Assembly: GCA_028554795.2 (NCBI GenBank)
Contig: CM068825.1
Span: 95,597,451 to 95,661,450 of the forward strand
Source: Sinohyriopsis cumingii
Taxonomy: Eukaryota; Mollusca; Bivalvia; Unionida; Unionidae
DNA length: 64,000 bases
Direction of reading: 5' to 3'
Shown: positions 7,123 to 13,697 of the stretch, one piece after another
How positions within the stretch are numbered: position 1 is the stretch's first letter
Layout of the letters: each line of letters opens with the position of its first letter
Position numbers and translations under genes: made by a program
Notes under the pieces: generated by a model
Told to the model about the DNA's origin: nothing
Database searches by the model: none
What the model saw: only the letters and a program-made list of their open reading frames with translations

Positions 7123-7130
7123 TTTATATA
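7123..7130 (-). promoter_or_regulatory. TATA box of the ATPase gene
   Basis: The minus strand reads AGTATATAAACTC, 48 bp before the ATG at 7075. It lies about 15 bp beyond the AATAAA of the upstream unit, so the end of one unit and the start of the next are fused. Confidence 0.7.
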
Positions 7131-7145
7131 CTTTTTCAGAACACG

Positions 7146-7151
7146 TTTATT
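7146..7151 (-). terminator. Poly(A) signal AATAAA for the tail-anchored protein/polymerase unit
   Basis: The plus strand TTTATT reads AATAAA on the minus strand, 12 bp after the stop of the 116-aa membrane protein (7164). It is followed by GTGTTCTG, a G/U-type downstream stretch. Confidence 0.5.
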
Positions 7152-7163
7152 GAATGTTTTTTT

Positions 7164-7514
7164 TCAAACATGAATACGAAAGACAAAAATACATAAAAGC
7201 CAAAGGCTTAAGTACAAGAATAAAAGGCACATGATAACCATGAACGTGGAATAAAAACAAGTGTCTGTACAACAACCACATGTTTTGGGTAAAGTTCTAA
7301 TCAGTTCTATAGTAGGGGGTAAGGTCACACAAGTGTCCTCCCGAAAGGGTCTTTCAGGCCTGTCCACGACAGTCCTGTCCTGGGTGACGGATTCTTCTGG
7401 CACCGTCACTAACACAGGTTGAAAAGTAACTTTTTTCCTTGAATAACTCTCGTGCATACTGGGCCACCTCTTGTGTCCAAGCCTCAAAACCCTGGTCTCG
7501 TAGATGTCCAACAT
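7164..7514 (-). CDS. Tail-anchored Cys-rich membrane protein
   Basis: 116 residues from the first ATG (7514); the frame is open up to 7577, close to the polymerase stop, but without an ATG. The N-terminal part is soluble and basic (RVLRLGHKRWPSMHESYSRKK). A cysteine cluster CGCCTDTC sits directly before one hydrophobic span of about 25 residues (FMVIMCLLFLYLSLWLLCIFVF) at the very C-terminus. This is the layout of a tail-anchored membrane protein; the cysteines could be palmitoylated or bind metal (inference). No family is recognised. It follows the polymerase gene closely and ends just before AATAAA, so the two genes may share a 3' end. Confidence 0.6.
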   Translation of the reverse strand: MLDIYETRVLRLGHKRWPSMHESYSRKKVTFQPVLVTVPEESVTQDRTVVDRPERPFREDTCVTLPPTIELIRTLPKTCGCCTDTCFYSTFMVIMCLLFLYLSLWLLCIFVFRIHV

Positions 7515-7581
7515 TTTACTCCTAACCAATCTGGTTTCTTCTTCGTCAACGACATGGTAAGTTACTTCAATGAACAATGAA

Positions 7582-10500
7582 CTATCGATCTTGCCTAGGG
7601 TTCCTTTTCATATACAGACCAATACCGACGTGACCATACGGCAACGTAAAGTGATTGGGAAGTCTCACTCGCTTCTGGTACACGATTTGATAGATTTTTT
7701 CTAGGGGCCGACTGACGATGTGGTGAGTGGGTAAACGTACAATCTTGTTCGGTTGATAAGTGGTCACTTTAAAGTTTCCATCCTCTCCCGATTGCAAGGC
7801 TTCTTTCAATACCCCAAAGTTGACCACTCGACTGGTACGATGATTCAGAGTCAGTCCTTTCACTTTGCACGTCGTGTGCACTTCTCCTTGTTTGTCCCGG
7901 TATTCGTAGCCGTAATTTTTGGGACCACCACTGACGAAACTTAGAATCTTGTCGTCGGGATGCTCGTCTGTCCAGGCTCCTAAACGGTCTCCTTCGATGT
8001 CAGGGTGATGTTGACTCGGGTGATGGATGTAAATGCAACTGTCCGTGTCAAAGTACAGGACGCGTTCTTCTAACAGTTCTAAAGCTTCGTACAATTTTAA
8101 GCGAGCATGAGCTGTCACGTAAGCCGCAATGATGACATTTCCAAAAGGGTCGTCTTGTACAAAGTCCAGATCTTCTTCGTAATTGACCAAGATCAAATCC
8201 TCTCGAACGACGTCCACGTGTTTCATGTATTTGGTTTTGTCGTGAATCATCTGGAAGTAGCGGGAAGGTTCTGTCAAAAATTCCGTCTTGGGTAAACACG
8301 GTCGTTGTGCCATTTTACCCCACAAGCAATTTAACATCACTTTGGCAAACGATCGCCTGCCTTCGTTTTTTTCGATGTGGTCTAAAGAGATGCCTTCTTG
8401 TTCGTAGTATTTCTCTTTGAATTGTATTTGGTCTTCGGGAGTGTGACACCAGGAAGGATAGCCGCTGGCTTCTTGTTTCAGTTTCAAAAAGGCATCCACG
8501 TAGTCGGCGAAAATGCCTTTCTGAGTAGGGTCACCCTTGTGGTACTGTTGTGTCTTGGGAAAGTGGCAAATTTCGTACACTTCTAACAGTTGGTATCCCA
8601 TGTACAGAGCTTTGAACAATTCCACGCTGACCCAGGTTCCCATCAAGGCACGTTCTTCCTGGATGTGATGGCAAGGTTGGTCCTGGTTGCACGTTTCGGC
8701 ACAAGTACGGCACAAGGGAAACATCAGTTTGCCTTGACAATGGTGAGGTAAGACGGGATGGTATAGGTTCGTGGGAGGCAAAACTTTACACTTGATCAAG
8801 CCTTCGTATTGTCGAATGTTTTTCAGGTCGATGTGTTCCGTCAACAATTGCGGGTGCCCTACAGGAAAGCGACAATATCTGCACACGTAGGGATACAGCG
8901 AACACACGTCCAAGTATTTGATTTCTTCTCCTTTCTCTTCGTCGGCTTGGTACAGCAAACAGGTGGCATTGGTCCTTCCTCCGTACAAACTATCCCTCGG
9001 GTTCAGCGGGTCCATGAACTGGTAACTTTCCACGAGGCGTTTAAACTCGGGATCGGTTTTCAAACGGTGATCGTACTCGTGTTCCCACATTTCCACCACT
9101 TGGTATCCTTGCTGTTCTAACTTTAGGCGTCGCTGACAAGTGTTCTGGTACAAGTCTTCCATGGTTCGTTGCAAAAACTGATTTTTAGTGTCACGGTCAG
9201 GGTAACAGACGGGACATCCATGAAATAAGCAACCGTTAAACTCGTACACGATCTTGGGGTTTTCTAAGTCCCAGCCATCGACCGAATACGTTCCGATGGT
9301 CTTTTCGCCTCCTCCGTTGCGGGCATGCTGAATCCATTTGTCTTCCTTGTCGCACAAGTAATGTAACCAGCGTAGGGCTTTGACCGAGTATTGACGTTTG
9401 ACAAAGTGGGTCGTTTGAGGACTGATGACAGCCACGGTCTTTTCAGGCATGAATCGTTGGCGGTACACTAAGGAACACGCTTTGGCAATGGTGCAAGCTT
9501 CTTTCAAAGGATCGACCCCTCCGTGTTCCATGAACAGTTCTCGAAATTTTCCACAGCAACGTCGTAAAATGTCCACGTCGGAACGACAATACTTTAGCAT
9601 TTCTTCCTGAAAGTCGAAGGGGTCAGAGGCATGAGCCTGGTACCAAGCGTAGAAAGCTTCTCGTTGTTCGGTACGCATGTTGTCGGGGTCGTAATAGTGA
9701 GCCTCAGGCAAATGGGGTAGAACGGCATGTTGATTGGCTTCCGTATTGAAAAAGTGTGGAAAGTACCCTTTAGCCATTTCTGTCATTCCAAACGTTTTAG
9801 GCATTCGGCTCAAAGGCATGGCCAAGTAACTCATCGAATCTTTAAACTGCACTTGTCCCACTTGCATGAAAATGATTTTGGCTCCGTTCAAAGTGACTTT
9901 AGGACGTTCGGTGCCTTGTTCCGTATAGTATCTCAAAAGAAACTGTCCATCGTATCCGGAGAAATTGTGAGCCATCACCGTGGCATGACGATGACAATCT
10001 CCGTAACGTTCGATGTCCTCTTGGCTCCACGTCTTGTCGATGGGGTCTAAGACCCATTGGGCAAAATCGGCTAACGTGTTCGGTCCCCGAAATATTTTTT
10101 CACGTCCTCCAGGAATCTTGCTGCAGTGAGGGCAATGACTGAAGATAGGTTCTTGAATGCACTTCTCGCACGCTCGATGAGCCACGCAGAAATTAGGAAT
10201 GTGAATGCCAGTCTCTTGCATGCATTCGAAATCGAAAAAGATGAAATTGCCTTTCTTCTTGTGACCGTCGTCTTTCTCTGGTGGGGGTTGGTATTTTTGC
10301 ACGTAGCATTCGTGTTCCAAGTCCACGATGTGGTGACAAATGTGACATTTTTTCTTTCCTTGACATACGTGTGCCTTGGTACTATTGGTACGTATGCCTT
10401 GTCCACAGGTAGGGCACATTCTCAGCACTTGACAAGCACATTTCTTCTGTGAACCTTGTGTTTTCAAATGTTGTTGGTAACAGGTAGGACTGACAAACGT

Positions 10501-11646
10501 GCGCAGACAAGTTGAACAAGGCACTGGTTCTTCGCTCAGACAGGGTGGAGAGGCTAAACATCCTGGGCATTTCCATCCACAATGTTTGTGTTGCTCTCGA
10601 TTGTTATAACCATAGTCACATTTCTCACAATAATAAACATATCCCAGGAATCCGGTGATACTGGTAATGGTATCGAAATGTTCATCGTGATGATAGACAT
10701 GAATGTATTTTCCGTCCTTAAAATCTTGGCCTCGAAACAACAGAGACCCACGCATTTCTTGAGGGTGCACTTTCAAGGTGTAGCGTGGGGCTAGGGCATC
10801 TTGCAATTTTTGCATCTCAGGAATGCCACAGGGTGTGTCTTTGGACAGTCCGGCTTGTTGTAACAGGAGTTCTGCTTCGTTTCGTTGTTTGGCTCGGTCC
10901 GATCGTTGAATAGTTTTCCAGGTTCTTTTCCATTCTACCGTGTCGTTCTTGTTGGCATAGGTTCGTCCCACCACGATGGCACGGGCTAAACACATCTGGT
11001 CTTGAGGGTTGTGAATTCGGACGAGACTTGTTTTGGTGTTGCGAAGGTCGTCCACCAATAACATCTTTTTGCGTCCTGTCCCTTGAAGAAGAGAGACGTG
11101 GGCCATTTTCAGTGTGGCTTTACCATCGGTGATGTCAAACTGGTCATTAGATTGTTGTACGTGTTGAATCTTGTCCATGATTTTGGAAGGGGTTAGTTCT
11201 GCGGGTCTGCTAAATTCGATCCAAACAGGGGATTTCAAACCGTCGTGATCTATGGACAGTGTCAAGCGATCGTCTTCTTTGGGTTGACATTGTCGCTTGA
11301 GTGCGGTGAGCAAAGAATCCCACATCTCGGTGATAAACCCTTCTGCTTTCTCCAAGGGTACGTCGGCCTTGAAATCTTTAAACTTCACCGTGTAGGTGTA
11401 AGCCGTGGTTCTAAATTTTCTAGAGGAGCGCTTTTCCGTCTCTCGAATGGAATAGTACTTTTCAGGGTTGACTAAGGGTGGTGAACTTGGTTTAGAGGTT
11501 TCGGATTCTGGTTCACTCATGTCCTCTTCAAAATCACTGGCATGAATTTGTGCCAAGATTTCAGCCCTGGTACGAGGCGATAGATCACGTTTCTGCCTCT
11601 TACTTTCTTCTTCTTCTTTCTTCTCGAATGAATAGGATCGTTTCAT
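7582..11646 (-). CDS. Protein-primed family B DNA polymerase (pPolB)
   Basis: 1,354 residues from the ATG 11646, uninterrupted. Exonuclease motifs: FDFE (471-474), HNFSGYDGQF (about 560-569) and YCRSDVDIL (686-694). Polymerase motifs: A, DVCSLYP (913-919); B, KVMLNCLWG (1102-1110); C, YFDTDS (1198-1203). The N-terminal third is Lys/Glu-rich, then a Cys/His-rich block (about 340-447) carries many CxxC pairs and probably several zinc fingers. A YEFNGCLFHGCPVC segment (801-814) resembles the Cys/His motif seen in many Polinton polymerases between the exonuclease and palm. The enzyme would replicate the element from a terminal protein primer. All catalytic residues look intact although integrase and penton are broken. 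It is divergent from the zinc-knuckle gene, with its own TATA box. Confidence 0.97.
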   Translation of the reverse strand: MKRSYSFEKKEEEESKRQKRDLSPRTRAEILAQIHASDFEEDMSEPESETSKPSSPPLVNPEKYYSIRETEKRSSRKFRTTAYTYTVKFKDFKADVPLEKAEGFITEMWDSLLTALKRQCQPKEDDRLTLSIDHDGLKSPVWIEFSRPAELTPSKIMDKIQHVQQSNDQFDITDGKATLKMAHVSLLQGTGRKKMLLVDDLRNTKTSLVRIHNPQDQMCLARAIVVGRTYANKNDTVEWKRTWKTIQRSDRAKQRNEAELLLQQAGLSKDTPCGIPEMQKLQDALAPRYTLKVHPQEMRGSLLFRGQDFKDGKYIHVYHHDEHFDTITSITGFLGYVYYCEKCDYGYNNREQHKHCGWKCPGCLASPPCLSEEPVPCSTCLRTFVSPTCYQQHLKTQGSQKKCACQVLRMCPTCGQGIRTNSTKAHVCQGKKKCHICHHIVDLEHECYVQKYQPPPEKDDGHKKKGNFIFFDFECMQETGIHIPNFCVAHRACEKCIQEPIFSHCPHCSKIPGGREKIFRGPNTLADFAQWVLDPIDKTWSQEDIERYGDCHRHATVMAHNFSGYDGQFLLRYYTEQGTERPKVTLNGAKIIFMQVGQVQFKDSMSYLAMPLSRMPKTFGMTEMAKGYFPHFFNTEANQHAVLPHLPEAHYYDPDNMRTEQREAFYAWYQAHASDPFDFQEEMLKYCRSDVDILRRCCGKFRELFMEHGGVDPLKEACTIAKACSLVYRQRFMPEKTVAVISPQTTHFVKRQYSVKALRWLHYLCDKEDKWIQHARNGGGEKTIGTYSVDGWDLENPKIVYEFNGCLFHGCPVCYPDRDTKNQFLQRTMEDLYQNTCQRRLKLEQQGYQVVEMWEHEYDHRLKTDPEFKRLVESYQFMDPLNPRDSLYGGRTNATCLLYQADEEKGEEIKYLDVCSLYPYVCRYCRFPVGHPQLLTEHIDLKNIRQYEGLIKCKVLPPTNLYHPVLPHHCQGKLMFPLCRTCAETCNQDQPCHHIQEERALMGTWVSVELFKALYMGYQLLEVYEICHFPKTQQYHKGDPTQKGIFADYVDAFLKLKQEASGYPSWCHTPEDQIQFKEKYYEQEGISLDHIEKNEGRRSFAKVMLNCLWGKMAQRPCLPKTEFLTEPSRYFQMIHDKTKYMKHVDVVREDLILVNYEEDLDFVQDDPFGNVIIAAYVTAHARLKLYEALELLEERVLYFDTDSCIYIHHPSQHHPDIEGDRLGAWTDEHPDDKILSFVSGGPKNYGYEYRDKQGEVHTTCKVKGLTLNHRTSRVVNFGVLKEALQSGEDGNFKVTTYQPNKIVRLPTHHIVSRPLEKIYQIVYQKRVRLPNHFTLPYGHVGIGLYMKRNPRQDR

Positions 11647-11779
11647 CTTGAGTGCAAAACGTCAAATGACTCAAGTTCAAACACCATAGACTAATTTATA
11701 GTCATGGCAAACCAGCGTATATAAAAAGGGTGTGTCTTGTCCTTTCACTATTCATTTCACTCTCAAACCGAGGAGAACG
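11647..11779. promoter_or_regulatory. Divergent promoter: pPolB (-) and zinc-knuckle gene (+)
   Basis: The intergenic 133 bp holds two TATA boxes in opposite directions. TATAAATT on the minus strand (11693-11700) lies 47 bp before the polymerase ATG. TATATAAAAAGGG on the plus strand (11718-11727) lies 53 bp before the zinc-knuckle ATG, followed by a TTCACTATTC initiator-like sequence. An AP-1-type TGACTCA (11667-11673) lies in the polymerase leader. The two boxes are so close that the two pre-initiation complexes could compete. Confidence 0.7.
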
Positions 11780-12250
11780 ATGGAAGAGACTACCCAGATG
11801 GAACGTTTCGTCAGAGCTTTGCGAGGGGTCATTAGAAAATTCCCTTCAGACCAGCCGACGGACTACTCTCCTTCCTTTCGAGATAAAAGTCAAGATACTT
11901 GCTATATCTGTCAGAAGAAAGGGCATTGGTCTTCAGAGTGTCCAGACCGTGAAAAAAGAAAAAAAACAGGGGCTAAAAAAGACAAAAGTCAAGATACCTG
12001 TTATTATTGTAAAGAAAAAGGACATTGGTCTCCAGATTGCCCAAAAAAGAAACAAGAGGAGTCAGAAGAAAAGAAGGATTCTTCAGAAGAAGAGAGGGAT
12101 TCTTCGAAAGAAGAGAGGGATTCTTCAGAGGAAGAAGAGGAAGAAAGAAGACAATTCTATTTAAAAGAGGCAAAGAAACAGGAGAAGAAAAGAAGAAATG
12201 AAGAAAATGAGGAAAAAACGGTGAAGAAATTCAAAAAAGAGAGAGACTAA
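11780..12250 (+). CDS. CCHC zinc-knuckle protein with charged tail
   Basis: 156 residues from the ATG 11780; the frame is open to 11732 only with GTG. It has two zinc knuckles C-x2-C-x4-H-x4-C, CYICQKKGHWSSEC (41-54) and CYYCKEKGHWSPDC (74-87). Each follows the same DKSQDT lead, so the unit of about 33 residues is duplicated. The rest is a highly charged tail with DSSEEER/DSSKEER repeats (casein-kinase-like sites) and a basic end (KKFKKERD). Zinc knuckles of this type bind single-stranded nucleic acid (retroviral nucleocapsid, CNBP). In a DNA element, a single-strand-binding or RNA-binding role in replication or expression is plausible. It is one of only two plus-strand genes. ATTAAA at 12283-12288 may be its poly(A) signal. 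Confidence 0.8.
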   Translation: MEETTQMERFVRALRGVIRKFPSDQPTDYSPSFRDKSQDTCYICQKKGHWSSECPDREKRKKTGAKKDKSQDTCYYCKEKGHWSPDCPKKKQEESEEKKDSSEEERDSSKEERDSSEEEEEERRQFYLKEAKKQEKKRRNEENEEKTVKKFKKERD

Positions 12251-12282
12251 ACAAGGAGAAAGAAGAAGTCAATGAACTTTTA

Positions 12283-12288
12283 ATTAAA
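12283..12288 (+). terminator. Poly(A) signal ATTAAA of the zinc-knuckle gene
   Basis: ATTAAA lies 33 bp after the stop and is followed by a GT-rich stretch (GTGTTCTGTTGTG). The gene therefore seems to use ordinary polyadenylation, unlike the neighbouring pair with histone-type ends. Confidence 0.45.
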
Positions 12289-12478
12289 GTGTTCTGTTGT
12301 GAATTGTGAATTGGATTGTAACTATGGAGAAAAGAATACATTAATGATATAAGGTAAGTGTCTTTGAGTTTTGATTTTAAAATAAGAAGCTACACTCACG
12401 CACTCATACACAGACACGTACTATAAGGGTAAAATGGGTGGGGTTTATTTTTGAGTTATTGGCAAATTGAAATTGTAT

Positions 12479-12517
12479 TTCTTTTCGAGAAATGTGGGTG
12501 GCCCTGAAAAGGGCCTT
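12479..12517 (-). terminator. Histone-type mRNA 3' end signal (stem-loop plus downstream element) of the Gln-rich gene
   Basis: On the minus strand, 27 bp after the stop of the Gln-rich gene, stands GGCCCTTTTCAGGGCC (12500-12515): a perfect 6-bp stem with the TTTC loop. It has the A-rich 5' flank and ACCCA 3' flank of metazoan replication-dependent histone mRNAs. About 14 nt further on is CGAAAAGAAATA, a purine-rich histone downstream element able to pair with the UCUUUU-type 5' end of U7 snRNA. No AATAAA is seen between stop and stem-loop. The sequence match is direct; function as a processing site is inference. Confidence 0.85.
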
Positions 12518-12542
12518 TTTTCTTTATGGTGTAGGAGTGAGT

Positions 12543-13103
12543 TTAACCAATCAACTTTAACTGCCTTAAGCCTTTGCCACGGCCAAGGCCTACTTCTGAT
12601 GATTGGGTTGAAATCACTAAGGGTGGTACGATAGGCTTAGTCACAGGGTTGGCGTGTTTAGCTCGGGAAGGTCGTATTCTCTTCGGTCGTGATAAAGAAG
12701 TCTGATACATTTGTTTCAGACTTCTTAACTCCGCTAAAATGTCCAACAGTACCGTAGCCGTTTGATTTTCACTCTCTTGTTTATTTGCTGCTACTTCTTC
12801 TTGCTGTTGTTGCTGTTGTTTTTTTCTTACCTCTTCTTGTTGCTGTTGCTGTTGCTGTAGGAGAAAAGCTTGTTCCGCTTCCTTTTGTCGTTGCATAAAT
12901 TTCTCCAATTCTTCTTTCTGTCTCTGTCTAAAATTCTCCACTTGCGGTAATGAAGAAGGTAACGAAGGTTCCGGAACAAATTCTTGCGAGGTAAGAAAAT
13001 CCACAAAATCCCAATGTACCTCTTCTGAAAGTAAGTCCGGGTTCCCTTGGGCAGTCTCCCCTGCTGGTGCACCCCAATGGATCGTTTTCTGAGTTTCCGT
13101 CAT
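12543..13103 (-). CDS. Gln-rich coiled-coil protein, member of histone-like divergent pair
   Basis: 186 residues from a true ATG (13103). An acidic, aromatic N-terminal part (HWDFVDFLTSQEF) and Pro/Ser linker are followed by a long Glu/Gln/Lys helix, probably a coiled coil (about 55-135), with two Gln runs of 7 and 6 residues (83-89 and 96-101). Next comes a basic patch SRPKRIRPSRAKH (138-150) and a Gly/Lys end. No family is recognised; it is not a histone. The Gln runs are coded by mixed codons (CAG and CAA) plus the GCT/TGT-type repeats seen on the plus strand. The gene has a TATA box (13152-13158) in a promoter shared with the 78-aa gene, and its 3' end is a histone-type stem-loop rather than a poly(A) signal. 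A DNA-binding or scaffold role in early or replicative phase is possible. Confidence 0.7.
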   Translation of the reverse strand: MTETQKTIHWGAPAGETAQGNPDLLSEEVHWDFVDFLTSQEFVPEPSLPSSLPQVENFRQRQKEELEKFMQRQKEAEQAFLLQQQQQQQEEVRKKQQQQQQEEVAANKQESENQTATVLLDILAELRSLKQMYQTSLSRPKRIRPSRAKHANPVTKPIVPPLVISTQSSEVGLGRGKGLRQLKLIG

Positions 13104-13322
13104 GTTGAATCACTGTCGCATAGATTGACTGCACACAAGCGCTAACGAATCTATATAGACCACGTGACGTCACAGACTGCTCTCTTCGGATTGGATGCGA
13201 GCTGACTGAATTTTGTAACGCGTGTTCGGATTGGTGAATGAATTCAATCTGTTTCAATCCTTCCTGTACCTATAAATAAGCGCAGTTCACTGCATTGATT
13301 CACCTATTCTCGTCGCTTCAAG
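13104..13322. promoter_or_regulatory. Shared histone-like divergent promoter
   Basis: This 219-bp region lies between two head-to-head genes. Minus-strand TATA: TCTATATAG (13152-13158), 49 bp before the Gln-rich ATG. Plus-strand TATA: TATAAATA (13271-13278), 45 bp before the 78-aa ATG. Between them is CACGTGACGTCAC (13161-13173), an E-box (CACGTG) overlapping a full CRE-type palindrome (GTGACGTCAC). Two identical TTCGGATTGG sequences (13185-13194 and 13225-13234) are inverted CCAAT boxes about 40 bp apart. CCAAT, CRE and TATA elements in a short divergent spacer are typical of metazoan H2A-H2B gene pairs. Confidence 0.75.
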
Positions 13323-13559
13323 ATGTGGACCACAGTTGAGTCATCCACCCTTGTGTCTTCCATGATGTTTAGGACGGACATGCTCATGTATGTCAGGTCC
13401 AAGTGGACTGTTGTTGATAGGACAGATACTAGTCAATGGATGAGGAGAGTTTACATAGAAAGACAAGGATGTCTCAAGAGGGTACTTGTGTATGGACCGG
13501 CAGTTAGAAGGAGTTTAAGAAGAAGAAGAAGAAGATGTGACAGATGCCATCTATGTTAA
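13323..13559 (+). CDS. 78-aa Arg-rich protein, member of histone-like divergent pair
   Basis: 78 residues from the ATG 13323, the first ATG after a good TATA box. The N-terminal half is mixed (SSTLVSSMMFRTDMLMYVRSK). The C-terminal half is strongly basic (RRVYIERQGCLKRVLVYGP, then RRSLRRRRRR) and ends in a CDRCHLC cysteine cluster. The Arg run recalls protamines or an Arg-rich RNA/DNA-binding motif; no family is recognised. The stop (TAA) is only 18 bp before a histone-type stem-loop, as in histone genes. Short length lowers certainty that it is coding. However, promoter, start, stop and 3' processing signal are all in register, which a chance ORF would not show. Confidence 0.65.
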   Translation: MWTTVESSTLVSSMMFRTDMLMYVRSKWTVVDRTDTSQWMRRVYIERQGCLKRVLVYGPAVRRSLRRRRRRCDRCHLC

Positions 13560-13570
13560 TATTAACATAA

Positions 13571-13616
13571 ACCCAAAGGCCCTTTTCAGGGCCAGCCATA
13601 TTTCTCGAAAAGAGAT
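13571..13616 (+). terminator. Histone-type mRNA 3' end signal of the 78-aa gene
   Basis: CCCAAA then GGCCCTTTTCAGGGCC (13578-13593): perfect 6-bp stem, TTTC loop, 3' flank AGCCA. AAAAGAGATA follows at 13608, a downstream element of the U7-pairing type 14 nt after the stem. It is nearly identical over about 45 bp to the copy at 12479-12517 on the other strand, including the non-consensus ATTTCTCG spacer, so the two ends share an origin. Confidence 0.85.
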
Positions 13617-13636
13617 AGCCTTTCCATTGCCTACCC

Positions 13637-13690
13637 TTTTTTTAAATTTAAATTTAAATTTAAATTTAAAAAATTTAAAAAATAAAAAAA
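13637..13690. repeat. AT-rich TTTAAA palindromic repeat
   Basis: A run of T, then about five tandem AAATTT units and A-rich sequence, almost perfectly self-complementary. It lies between the histone-type 3' end and the 45-bp repeat array, so it could be an unwinding element near the element's terminus. Confidence 0.6.
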
Positions 13691-13697
13691 TCCCATA

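Noticed and set aside
4239-7577. Longer N-termini for integrase, ATPase, 128-aa, 123-aa and tail-anchored proteins
   Set aside because: The extensions begin with GTG or TTG, cross TATA boxes or leaders, and are not conserved in character; the first ATG was used instead.
1209-11475. Many plus-strand open frames opposite the minus-strand element genes
   Set aside because: They are antisense shadows of the Lys/Glu- and Ser-rich genes, lack promoters and motifs, and conflict with recognised protein families.
12500-12515. Stem-loop as a bacterial-type rho-independent terminator
   Set aside because: The host is a eukaryote. The loop TTTC, stem GGCCCT, ACCCA flank and downstream purine element fit the histone signal far better than a GC stem plus T run.
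12543-13559. The pair as true histone genes
   Set aside because: Neither protein has a histone fold pattern, N-terminal Lys tail or length of H2A, H2B, H3, H4 or H1.
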